Shown here: positions 24,551 to 31,853 of the stretch, in pieces
Position numbering within the stretch: position 1 is the stretch's first letter
How the letters are laid out: every line of letters starts with the position of its first letter
The notes under the pieces: generated by a model
Told to the model about the DNA's origin: nothing
What the model saw: only the letters and a program-made list of their open reading frames with translations
Database searches by the model: none
Translations under genes and position numbers: made by a program
Source of the DNA: Lachnospiraceae bacterium
Lineage (GTDB): Bacteria > Bacillota > Clostridia > Lachnospirales > Lachnospiraceae
Assembly: GCA_021153325.1 (NCBI GenBank)
Contig: JAGKTQ010000009.1
Location: forward strand, 11,823 to 75,822
Length of the DNA: 64,000 nucleotides
Reading direction: 5' to 3'

Positions 24551-25111
24551 TTATTCTTCTGCTAAAAGCTGTTTTAAATGTTTTTGACCGGATGCGATAT
24601 AGCGTTTTACACTGCTTCGGCTGATGTCCATGGCAGCTGCAATTTCTGTCAGTTTCAGATTGTTATAATAACGCATGGTCAATACCTGCTTTTCGGAAAA
24701 AGGAAGGGATTCTAAAGCTATACGCAGACGTTCGTGTTCGTCCTTTTTCAAGGTACTGGATTCCAAATCTGTATCAGGGTGTTCATCCTGCAAAAATTCC
24801 AAAATCTCTTGATCGGAAATAATATTTCCCTGTCCCGTTTTTTGACTTATATCGTAACAGACATGAAAGGAAATACGGTTCAGCCACGCCATAAAGAGTG
24901 TGGGGTCATTTAATTTATTCAGATTTTTTAAAACAGAAATGTATATTTCCTGCAGAGCATCCTGTGCAAGAAAATCATCCCGTAAATAATGCTTCGTATA
25001 ATTATATACTTTATTATAAGTCTTAGCATACAACTCAGCAAAGGCATCACTATCTTTTTGCTTTGCACGAACAACAAGCCCTGCTAAATATTGTATCTCC
25101 GATTCTCTCAT
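24551..25111 (-). CDS. ECF-type RNA polymerase sigma factor
   Basis: The 186-residue protein has region 2 (FAELYAKTYNKVYNYTKHYL, then AQDALQEIYISVLKNLNKL) and region 4 (LPFSEKQVLTMRYYNNLKLTEIAAAMDISRSSVKRYI, the HTH). It likely directs polymerase to genes of this envelope cluster or elsewhere in response to a surface signal. The next gene may encode its membrane-bound inhibitor. The upstream gene encodes a GGDEF-like protein. Confidence 0.88.
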   Translation of the reverse strand: MRESEIQYLAGLVVRAKQKDSDAFAELYAKTYNKVYNYTKHYLRDDFLAQDALQEIYISVLKNLNKLNDPTLFMAWLNRISFHVCYDISQKTGQGNIISDQEILEFLQDEHPDTDLESSTLKKDEHERLRIALESLPFSEKQVLTMRYYNNLKLTEIAAAMDISRSSVKRYIASGQKHLKQLLAEE

Positions 25112-25147
25112 AGGCTTCCTCTACCTTCTTTTGTGTTAAGGTTGGCT

Positions 25148-25861
25148 TTATTCAGTAGGATAAAGCTTTGTGTAAGTAACAGCAAGAAGCTGAGTAAAGG
25201 ACTGTACCTGTGCCTCTTCGTAGAGGGTATAAACTGAGCGAAGTACGATGGGAGCTTCTGAGTGTTCGGTATTATATATAAGGATGGAATTTTTCAGACA
25301 AGTCAAAAAGTGTTCCATTTTTTCGTGATCACTGTTTTCAATAACAGCAACAAATTCATTACCGCCATTACGACCAATAAAACCAAAATTATCGCCAATT
25401 TCTTCAAATATATTGCAGAAGTCCTGGAGGAGTCTGTCTCCTGCCTCGTGTCCACTTGTTTCATTGATGGTTTTTAGATTCTCAATAGAAAACATGGCAC
25501 AGGCAACCCCTGCCAATGATTCTGGGGTAGTGTAGGTTTGAAAAACAATGTCCAAGCTGTGCCTATTGGGAATACCAGTCAGGGAATCCAAATACGCCGC
25601 CTGGTTAAGAGTATGACCTTCCAATGCAAGGATGCGGAGTTTGTAAAAGTCATAAAACAGATAGAACAGACTAAAGATCATCAGCACCCATGTAATGGCG
25701 CAAAGGAAAAAAAGTTGTTTGTTACTATATATTTGCCGTGACAAGCTTTTGTTGAAAAGCAATGTCAGAAAAAAAGTAAGTTCAATGCCAGCTAATAAGA
25801 AGAGCTGAATAATTTTTGCAATACGGAATTTTTTAATCAGTTTCTGCTCTTGCATACCCAT
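25148..25861 (-). CDS. Membrane protein with degenerate GGDEF domain
   Basis: The 237-residue protein has two membrane helices (about residues 17-37 and 49-70) and a GGDEF fold (YLDSLTGIPNRHSLD). Active-site residues are altered: the signature is GGNEF instead of GGDEF/GGEEF, and the usual D-x-D-x-F-K metal site reads SIENLK. It is therefore unlikely to make cyclic di-GMP and may bind GTP or act as a scaffold. A PilZ protein, the usual c-di-GMP receptor, is encoded 550 bases away on the other strand. It heads the minus-strand cluster. Confidence 0.82.
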   Translation of the reverse strand: MGMQEQKLIKKFRIAKIIQLFLLAGIELTFFLTLLFNKSLSRQIYSNKQLFFLCAITWVLMIFSLFYLFYDFYKLRILALEGHTLNQAAYLDSLTGIPNRHSLDIVFQTYTTPESLAGVACAMFSIENLKTINETSGHEAGDRLLQDFCNIFEEIGDNFGFIGRNGGNEFVAVIENSDHEKMEHFLTCLKNSILIYNTEHSEAPIVLRSVYTLYEEAQVQSFTQLLAVTYTKLYPTE

Positions 25862-26009
25862 TCTCCTTTATGTAAATTTGCCATTATAGGCTGTCTATTC
25901 CTATTTTATAGTATGGAGAACAAAAAGAAAAGCAGATTTTTGGTAATTTTTTGAACCTTTTTCCGAATGACAGGAGTCTTTAAAAATAGAAAAGGAGAGA
26001 AGACGAAAA

Positions 26010-26288
26010 ATGATAGGATATAGGCTGGTAGTAATAGAAGAAGAACAAACCCCATTGGCTGCAGGAGAGATGCTGAATGGCAATTTTTTCTTCCTCATTA
26101 CAATTATAGTGATGATAGCCATAATAATAGCAACCATATTGGGAATTTATTATTTCAAATGCATGCAATACAGAAAGCGGCTGTCTGAATTGAAAAAGAA
26201 TGGCGTTGATATTAAGTTGAGCTGGAATTTAAAAGCACTAAAAGAAGAAGTAACGGAAATAGAATGGAATTTAGTAAATATTTTTTAA
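26010..26288 (+). CDS. Small membrane protein with IEEE..PLA motif
   Basis: The 92-residue protein has a short outer head, VVIEEEQTPLAAG (residues 7-19), one strong membrane helix (about 26-50) and a charged cytoplasmic tail of about 40 residues. The acidic motif is the same as the one found three times near the C-terminal anchor of the large protein at 26821-29883. AAAGGAGAG precedes the ATG. I do not recognise the family. It looks like an anchor module without an ectodomain, possibly a partner of the large surface protein. Confidence 0.65.
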   Translation: MIGYRLVVIEEEQTPLAAGEMLNGNFFFLITIIVMIAIIIATILGIYYFKCMQYRKRLSELKKNGVDIKLSWNLKALKEEVTEIEWNLVNIF

Positions 26289-26411
26289 AATAATTGAGCC
26301 GTTTTTTATTTTGGAAGAGTCTTATAAAGTAAGAGACAAAAAAATGGAAATAGATAAGACAGATATTTCTTAATTAATGATATTATAGGCAGAAGGGATG
26401 GTACTTTATTT

Positions 26412-26735
26412 ATGGAAGAAAGAAGACATGTTGGACGCGTTACATTTGATACAAAAAGTGTTATCGTTGTTTGCGATACGCAGGAGAAAATAGCTGCTAC
26501 AGTCATAAATTCAAGTCCTCTTGGAATGGCAGTTTCCATACCGGAAGATGCACCGGACATTGTGGGAAAGGATATTATCATTGTAGCCGAAACGATGATC
26601 ATGTATGCCGATGTGGTACGAAAGGAAAAACGAGAAGATGGAAGTATACTGATCGGTATTAGTGCTAAGAAATTTACCGACGATGTATTAGAATATTTGT
26701 TCCAAAAAATCGCATTAGAGGAAGAAGAGTCATAA
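26412..26735 (+). CDS. PilZ domain protein (c-di-GMP receptor)
   Basis: The 107-residue protein is a single PilZ domain. The c-di-GMP-binding motifs are present: RRHVGR near the N-terminus (R-x3-R) and NSSPLG (the D/N-x-S-x-x-G motif). It should bind cyclic di-GMP and control a partner by direct contact. No ribosome binding site stronger than GGGATGG is seen. It lies between two genes for membrane proteins sharing an unusual motif and faces a pilus-like cluster with a degenerate GGDEF protein. Confidence 0.8.
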   Translation: MEERRHVGRVTFDTKSVIVVCDTQEKIAATVINSSPLGMAVSIPEDAPDIVGKDIIIVAETMIMYADVVRKEKREDGSILIGISAKKFTDDVLEYLFQKIALEEEES

Positions 26736-26820
26736 ATTTGGAATGATGTAATATTTTCTATAATAAAATAACAAAAGAGCATAGAAACCACACAGAAATG
26801 CGAAAGAGGAGAGAGCGAGC

Positions 26821-29800
26821 ATGAGAAAAAATGTTTTAAAGAACAAACAGGTTATCAGAGCAATGGCAATTGGAATTTCAGCAGTAATGGCTACTTCCCC
26901 GTTGACTGCAATGGCAGCAGAACCGGATACCCTTCCTGCTTCTGATAGAAATGATGGTACAACTACAGAGCAGCCTACAGCAGTAGAGGAAGCACAGGCA
27001 GCAGCATCCAGTGCAGCAAGTGCATCTGAAACAACAGATACAGCAATTGAAGAAGTAAAAGAGATAGCGGCAGAAGTGAAGACGGAGGAAGAAAATGACT
27101 TAAATACTGCTATTACAGAAGTAGAAAAAATCGTGACTGGAGAGCAGGATGGTGAAGAAAGTGATACTACTTCTGCAACAGAGGATATCCAGGCAGTAGA
27201 AGAAGAATTAAATGATGCAGAACAGGCAGCAGCAGACGCTACAGAAGCATTAGAGGAAGCAAATACTGCAGCAGAAGAAACAGCAGCGATTGCAGCAGGT
27301 GTTGTAAGTGCAGAAAATCAGGCAAATGAACAGATCGATGCACAGCTTTCTCAGATGAAAGAAGCAGATACAGTAGAAGAGGCACAGAGTGCTTATGCAG
27401 CAGCGCAGCAGACAGCAGCAAATGCACAGCAGGCTTATGACGAAGCAAAAAAAGATTATGATGAGAAAAAAGCATCTTATGAGCAGGCAGTAGCTGATCT
27501 TGCAGCAGCACAGAGTGAATACGAAGAAGCGATCAATAATGCAGAAGCTGACGCAGAGGCAGCAGCAGAAAAGCTTGCAGCAGCAGAAGAAGCAGCAGCT
27601 GTTTTGAAAGAGGAAGCAAACAAAGCGGCAGAAGAAATGGCTAACAATGCGGCAATCCAGATCGCACAGATGGAAGCAGAAAGAGCTACTGATAACTATG
27701 CACAGTGGCGTAAGCTGGATGTGTTGTTTGAAGCTATCATCAAAGAATATTATGTACCGACCCATTTAAATGGTGAAGTGACATCTTATGTGAGAACTTT
27801 AGAAGCTAACGATGAGTATAATGTATTTACCGTAACATATAAAACAGAAGACGGCGAAGAGAAAACAGTATATTTGAATTATAAACTTACTTCAAATCAT
27901 GATGGACTTGTTATTTTTGAAAAGAACTGGGATGAAAATGCCGTTCTTGTTAAAGATGCAGAGGCAGAAAAATATGTTGGCGTGGATGCGGATGGCAATG
28001 CGATCTCCTATTCCGCAGCAGAATTAGAACAGGCTGTAGCAGATGGCACGGTTGTGAAATTAGAAGATGGCACATATGTAGCAACAAATGGAGAAGGCAC
28101 TACAGTATCTGCTGGAGTGAAACTTGGAACAACAACAGATGGAAATACAACAATTGTGACAGAAGCTGTTGATGGAACAGAGGAAGAAAGCTATGCACTG
28201 GATCAGGATGGTAATTTAGTTAAGACAGTGACACAGGATGTAACTACGATCACTTACACAAGCAACTCTCTTTCTGGCGAAGGATACGATAGTGAAGAAG
28301 CTGCAAAGGCTGCTGCAGAAGAGGCAATTGCTGACGCTGAGGATGCTTTGGCAGAAGGCACAGAAATGACGGATGTAGAGATGAACATAGCAGAAACTAC
28401 AGAATATACTGGTACTGCTACTTATGTGAGCACATTCACAAAGACCATCGATGTGAACGAAGACAAAACCCTGACTTATAAGAGCGCAAGTGAAGTTGCC
28501 AGCGATGTGAAAGAAGATGTAATTGATGATAATACGGATGACTTGTGGAGACAGGGTTATTATGTGCTGAAAAATGAAGGTGAACTGACTGCAGAAAAGA
28601 CAGAGGACAGAAAGGTCTTGGGAGATGATTATGAAGTTACAGGACAGATAACTTTGACTTATGCAAAATATACAACAGAAAAAGTAAGCTATACAATCTG
28701 GGATGATTTCAAGGATCTCTTTACAGGCAATGCAACAAAAGAAAAAATTGAAGCTGCTTTCAAACAGAAGATTGAAGCTGAAGGCGGAATCTTTATTAAA
28801 TTAGAAGAAATTGACTGGAATGCAAAAACAGCTACTTGCTACTATGTTCCGGGACAGAAAGTAACTACAACTGGTACCTATGCGACGGAAGAAGAAGCTA
28901 AGGCTGCTGCAGAGGAAGCAGTAGGAGCAAATGCTTACAATGTAAACGTTTCTACTACAAGTGAAACGACTTATAGCTATACAGCTTCTTACAATGAAAA
29001 AACAGAAACAACAGAAGAAGATGTGGTAATGAGCACAACAACATGGGAAGCTGCAGATGCATTAGATTATGTTGCTGCTACAGAAGCAAAATACGAAGGT
29101 AAATGGGTCAACGATAATTACCGTGCCGGAAATATTGAGCTGAATGAATATGAGGATGAGGCTTTCCGTAAATACATTGAAGATGCACAGGCTAAAAAAG
29201 CAGCCTATGAAGAATTGGCACAAAAAGCTGCTGCAGCAGAAAAAGCAGCGAAAGATGCCGGAGCGGAAGTAGAAGCATTACAGCAAAAAATTGATGAGCT
29301 GAAAGATAATATGAATTCTGTTACGGATGCAGCTACCTTGAGTGCATTAAAGATTCAGATGGAAAATGCAGAAGAAAACAGAAAAGAAGCAGAGAAAACT
29401 CTGGACGATATTAAAAAGAAACTGGAAGAAGCAGAAGCGGATTATAATGAAGTTGTGAAAAAACTGACTCCAAGTGAAACACCTTCCGGTGGAGCAACAG
29501 AAGCAGGCGGAGCAGGAACTACAACTGCAACAGGAAATACTTCGGTTGTCAGAACGGTTACGATTGAAGAGGAAGAAGCACCTCTTGCAGCAACGGTAAC
29601 GCAGGCAAGGACCGGCAGAACAGGATTATATGGAGCTGCTGAGTCAGAAGGAGAAGAAAATCTCCAGGGCATTGGTTATCATACGATTGAAGAGGAAGAA
29701 GCACCACTTGCTTCAACCGTGATCGAAGATGAAGAAACAGCCCTTGCAGCAAAACCAATCGGAGAAGAAAAAATTTCTTGGTGGTGGTTACTTATCATTG

Positions 29801-29883
29801 CTGTATTAGGTGCAACAGGATACGAAGCATACAAGAAATATCGTAAAAACAAAATGGCTAAAGAAGGAAATATTGAGTCATAG
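26821..29883 (+). CDS. Large coiled-coil surface protein, C-terminal membrane anchor
   Basis: The 1020-residue protein has a signal peptide (about residues 1-33, ending AMAA), a long Ala/Glu-rich coiled coil (about 40-290), a middle region of beta-rich segments rich in Thr, Tyr and Glu (about 290-750) containing two copies of a DSEEAAKAAAEEA-like helix, a second coiled coil (about 780-890), a Gly/Thr linker, three acidic IEEEEAPLA-type motifs (915-923, 956-964, 968-976), and a Trp-rich membrane segment with a basic tail. No LPxTG sorting signal is present. It is probably an adhesin or fibre protein anchored in the membrane. GAGGAGAG precedes the ATG. Confidence 0.75.
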   Translation: MRKNVLKNKQVIRAMAIGISAVMATSPLTAMAAEPDTLPASDRNDGTTTEQPTAVEEAQAAASSAASASETTDTAIEEVKEIAAEVKTEEENDLNTAITEVEKIVTGEQDGEESDTTSATEDIQAVEEELNDAEQAAADATEALEEANTAAEETAAIAAGVVSAENQANEQIDAQLSQMKEADTVEEAQSAYAAAQQTAANAQQAYDEAKKDYDEKKASYEQAVADLAAAQSEYEEAINNAEADAEAAAEKLAAAEEAAAVLKEEANKAAEEMANNAAIQIAQMEAERATDNYAQWRKLDVLFEAIIKEYYVPTHLNGEVTSYVRTLEANDEYNVFTVTYKTEDGEEKTVYLNYKLTSNHDGLVIFEKNWDENAVLVKDAEAEKYVGVDADGNAISYSAAELEQAVADGTVVKLEDGTYVATNGEGTTVSAGVKLGTTTDGNTTIVTEAVDGTEEESYALDQDGNLVKTVTQDVTTITYTSNSLSGEGYDSEEAAKAAAEEAIADAEDALAEGTEMTDVEMNIAETTEYTGTATYVSTFTKTIDVNEDKTLTYKSASEVASDVKEDVIDDNTDDLWRQGYYVLKNEGELTAEKTEDRKVLGDDYEVTGQITLTYAKYTTEKVSYTIWDDFKDLFTGNATKEKIEAAFKQKIEAEGGIFIKLEEIDWNAKTATCYYVPGQKVTTTGTYATEEEAKAAAEEAVGANAYNVNVSTTSETTYSYTASYNEKTETTEEDVVMSTTTWEAADALDYVAATEAKYEGKWVNDNYRAGNIELNEYEDEAFRKYIEDAQAKKAAYEELAQKAAAAEKAAKDAGAEVEALQQKIDELKDNMNSVTDAATLSALKIQMENAEENRKEAEKTLDDIKKKLEEAEADYNEVVKKLTPSETPSGGATEAGGAGTTTATGNTSVVRTVTIEEEEAPLAATVTQARTGRTGLYGAAESEGEENLQGIGYHTIEEEEAPLASTVIEDEETALAAKPIGEEKISWWWLLIIAVLGATGYEAYKKYRKNKMAKEGNIES
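29560..29713 (+). repeat. In-frame direct repeat encoding IEEEEAPLA
   Basis: The stretch at 29560-29590 recurs at 29683-29713 with only a few differences, giving a 123-base (41-codon) spacing. Recombination between copies would delete 41 residues in frame. Confidence 0.75.
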
Positions 29884-29914
29884 TATGGTAGATCAAAGCT
29901 AAACAAGTAAATAA

Positions 29915-29953
29915 AAATAAGCTGTCACAGTGATTGCTGTGACAGCTTATTTT
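29915..29953. terminator. Bidirectional terminator between convergent genes
   Basis: AAATAAGCTGTCACAG at 29915-29930 pairs perfectly over 16 bp with the arm at 29937-29952 around a 6-base loop. Both flanks supply T-rich tracts, so it can serve both genes. Confidence 0.9.
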
Positions 29954-29962
29954 AATGAAAAA

Positions 29963-30475
29963 TTATTCGATAGTAACTTCCACGTTTTCAACATTGCCAT
30001 CTCCTGTGAGGAGCAGTATGGCACGGCTTGTTACTCCGGAAATATTAGAAGTACCTTCTAAACACAGTTCCCCGGCTTGGTTGTACAATGCCCACTGAAA
30101 TTCTTCCGTGTCCACAGGCCATTCAGCTTCAATAGTAAGCATTTCCTGATCGGCAATGCTATCCAGATTGATCTGGTTGCCAGTAACTGGATCAATTACA
30201 GAAAAAGTACCAATCTCTACGCCGCACATATTGATGATCTGGATGTCGATGGACAGCGTTTCGATAGTGTCCGCTTTTTCGAGTGTGGTCGTTTCGGCTG
30301 TGATACTTTCTTCTTGTGATTGGGTCTCAGTTTGGATAGTGCTATCCGTTTCAATTTGTGAAGTCGTTTCTGTCGTATTTGAACTGCTGTCTGCTTCACT
30401 ATTGCAGCCTGTTAAAAGACAAAAAGAAAAAAGTGTTCCAAATAATAAAGAATATATATGGGATTTTCTTTTCAT
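29963..30475 (-). CDS. Hypothetical lipoprotein
   Basis: The 170-residue protein has a lipoprotein signal (SLLFGTLFSFCLLTGCNSE, Cys near residue 24), a Ser/Thr/Glu-rich spacer of about 45 residues and a small beta domain (INMCGVEIGTFSVIDPVTG). The domain recurs in Lachnospiraceae lipoproteins but has no known activity. The ATG at 30473-30475 follows GGAGC; a start 12 bases upstream is possible. Confidence 0.65.
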   Translation of the reverse strand: MKRKSHIYSLLFGTLFSFCLLTGCNSEADSSSNTTETTSQIETDSTIQTETQSQEESITAETTTLEKADTIETLSIDIQIINMCGVEIGTFSVIDPVTGNQINLDSIADQEMLTIEAEWPVDTEEFQWALYNQAGELCLEGTSNISGVTSRAILLLTGDGNVENVEVTIE

Positions 30476-30612
30476 AATACGCTCCATTTCGTTTTAATTT
30501 TATTTCTTCTATTAATATTAGGATACTAGTATTATATCATAGAGATGCGTTTTGTTCATTATAAAAAGTGGAAAAAACTTTGTATTTACGGAAAAAACCA
30601 GTGAAAAATATG

Positions 30613-30641
30613 TTGACAACGGTTTTGTGAAAACGTATAAT
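30613..30641 (+). promoter_or_regulatory. Promoter of the str operon
   Basis: TTGACA at 30613-30618 and TATAAT at 30636-30641 with 17 bases between form a perfect consensus, as expected for ribosomal protein genes. Confidence 0.85.
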
Positions 30642-30704
30642 AACGAAGTGTGCGAATAAAAGGCACATCATACTTTTTTATTTTATTTCAGGAGGTGAAT
30701 CAGA

Positions 30705-31124
30705 ATGCCAACATTTAACCAGTTAGTAAGAAAAGGACGTCAGACATCTGTAAAGAAGTCAACAGCACCAGCTCTTCAGAAAGGATACAACTCCCTTCAC
30801 AAGAAAGCTACTGATACTTCTTCACCACAAAAAAGAGGTGTTTGTACAGCTGTTAAAACAGCTACTCCTAAAAAACCTAACTCAGCTCTTAGAAAAATCG
30901 CCAGAGTTCGTCTTTCTAACGGAATCGAAGTAACAAGCTACATTCCGGGTGAAGGTCACAACTTACAGGAACATAGCGTTGTTCTTATCCGTGGTGGTAG
31001 AGTAAAAGACTTACCAGGTACAAGATACCACATTATCCGTGGTACTTTGGATACAGCAGGAGTTGCTAACAGAAAACAGGCTCGTTCAAAATACGGCGCT
31101 AAGAGACCAAAGGCTGCAAAATAA
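30705..31124 (+). CDS. rpsL: 30S ribosomal protein S12
   Basis: The 139-residue S12 is part of the decoding centre. It shows MPTFNQLVRKGRQ at the start, the TPKKPNSALRKIARVRL loop whose Lys residues are sites of streptomycin resistance (wild-type KKPNS here), and GGRVKDLPGTRYH. AGGAGGTGA precedes the ATG. It is the first gene of the str operon; rpoB and rpoC are not directly upstream in this window. Confidence 0.98.
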   Translation: MPTFNQLVRKGRQTSVKKSTAPALQKGYNSLHKKATDTSSPQKRGVCTAVKTATPKKPNSALRKIARVRLSNGIEVTSYIPGEGHNLQEHSVVLIRGGRVKDLPGTRYHIIRGTLDTAGVANRKQARSKYGAKRPKAAK

Positions 31125-31141
31125 TAAGGTAAGCTTTTGCG

Positions 31142-31160
31142 ACAAACGTAAAACGTTTGT
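31142..31160 (+). promoter_or_regulatory. Hairpin between rpsL and rpsG
   Basis: ACAAACGT and ACGTTTGT form a perfect 8-bp stem with a 3-base loop, in a 216-base intercistronic gap that is long for this operon. In E. coli, S7 binds this intercistronic region to repress translation, so a regulatory RNA structure is plausible here but unproven. Confidence 0.5.
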
Positions 31161-31340
31161 TAGTACCACAAATTAAAACTAATTTAGTGTTGGGATTCTG
31201 ATAATAATATATATAGAAGCTTCTATAGATATGATACGCAGGTATACCGCACGAACACATTGATGAAATTAGTGCATTGTGAGTACCGAGGATTTATTCA
31301 CGCAGTGAATTCACTGTCAATTAATAAGGAGGGAAGAACC

Positions 31341-31811
31341 GTGCCACGTAAAGGACATATTCAAAAAAGAGATGTATTAGCAGATCCTTTATACAACAAC
31401 AAAGTTGTTACAAAACTTATCAATAACGTTATGTTAGATGGTAAGAAAGGTGTAGCTCAGAAAATTGTATATGGAGCATTTGCTACAGTAGAAGAGAAAG
31501 CTGGCAAACCGGCTCTTGACGTTTTCGAAGAGGCTATGAACAATATTATGCCTGTTCTTGAAGTTAAAGCTAGACGTATCGGTGGTGCTACTTATCAGGT
31601 ACCTATCGAAGTTAGAGCTGACAGACGTCAGGCATTAGGTCTTCGTTGGTTAGTAATGTTTTCTCGTAAGAGAGGCGAAAAGACCATGGAAGAAAGACTT
31701 GCAAATGAAATTCTTGATGCTGCAAACAACACAGGTGCTGCAGTTAAGAGAAAAGAAGATATGCACAAAATGGCAGAAGCAAACAAAGCATTTGCTCATT
31801 ACAGATTCTAA
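31341..31811 (+). CDS. rpsG: 30S ribosomal protein S7
   Basis: The 156-residue S7 nucleates assembly of the small-subunit head. The start is GTG at 31341 (MPRKGHIQKRDVLADPLYNN), preceded by AGGAGGG; the ORF extends upstream to 31260, but that part has no similarity to S7. Conserved blocks include RIGGATYQVPIEV and GLRWLVMFSRKRGEKTM. It is followed by fusA after 42 bases. Confidence 0.97.
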   Translation: MPRKGHIQKRDVLADPLYNNKVVTKLINNVMLDGKKGVAQKIVYGAFATVEEKAGKPALDVFEEAMNNIMPVLEVKARRIGGATYQVPIEVRADRRQALGLRWLVMFSRKRGEKTMEERLANEILDAANNTGAAVKRKEDMHKMAEANKAFAHYRF

Positions 31812-31853
31812 TCTGTGTGCCTAGGTCACTAAATAATATAGGAGGACAAAATC

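Noticed and set aside
27239..27765. Minus-strand frames rich in Leu, Cys and Phe
   Set aside because: They are the reverse reading of the Ala/Glu-rich coiled coil of the surface protein and have no start signals.
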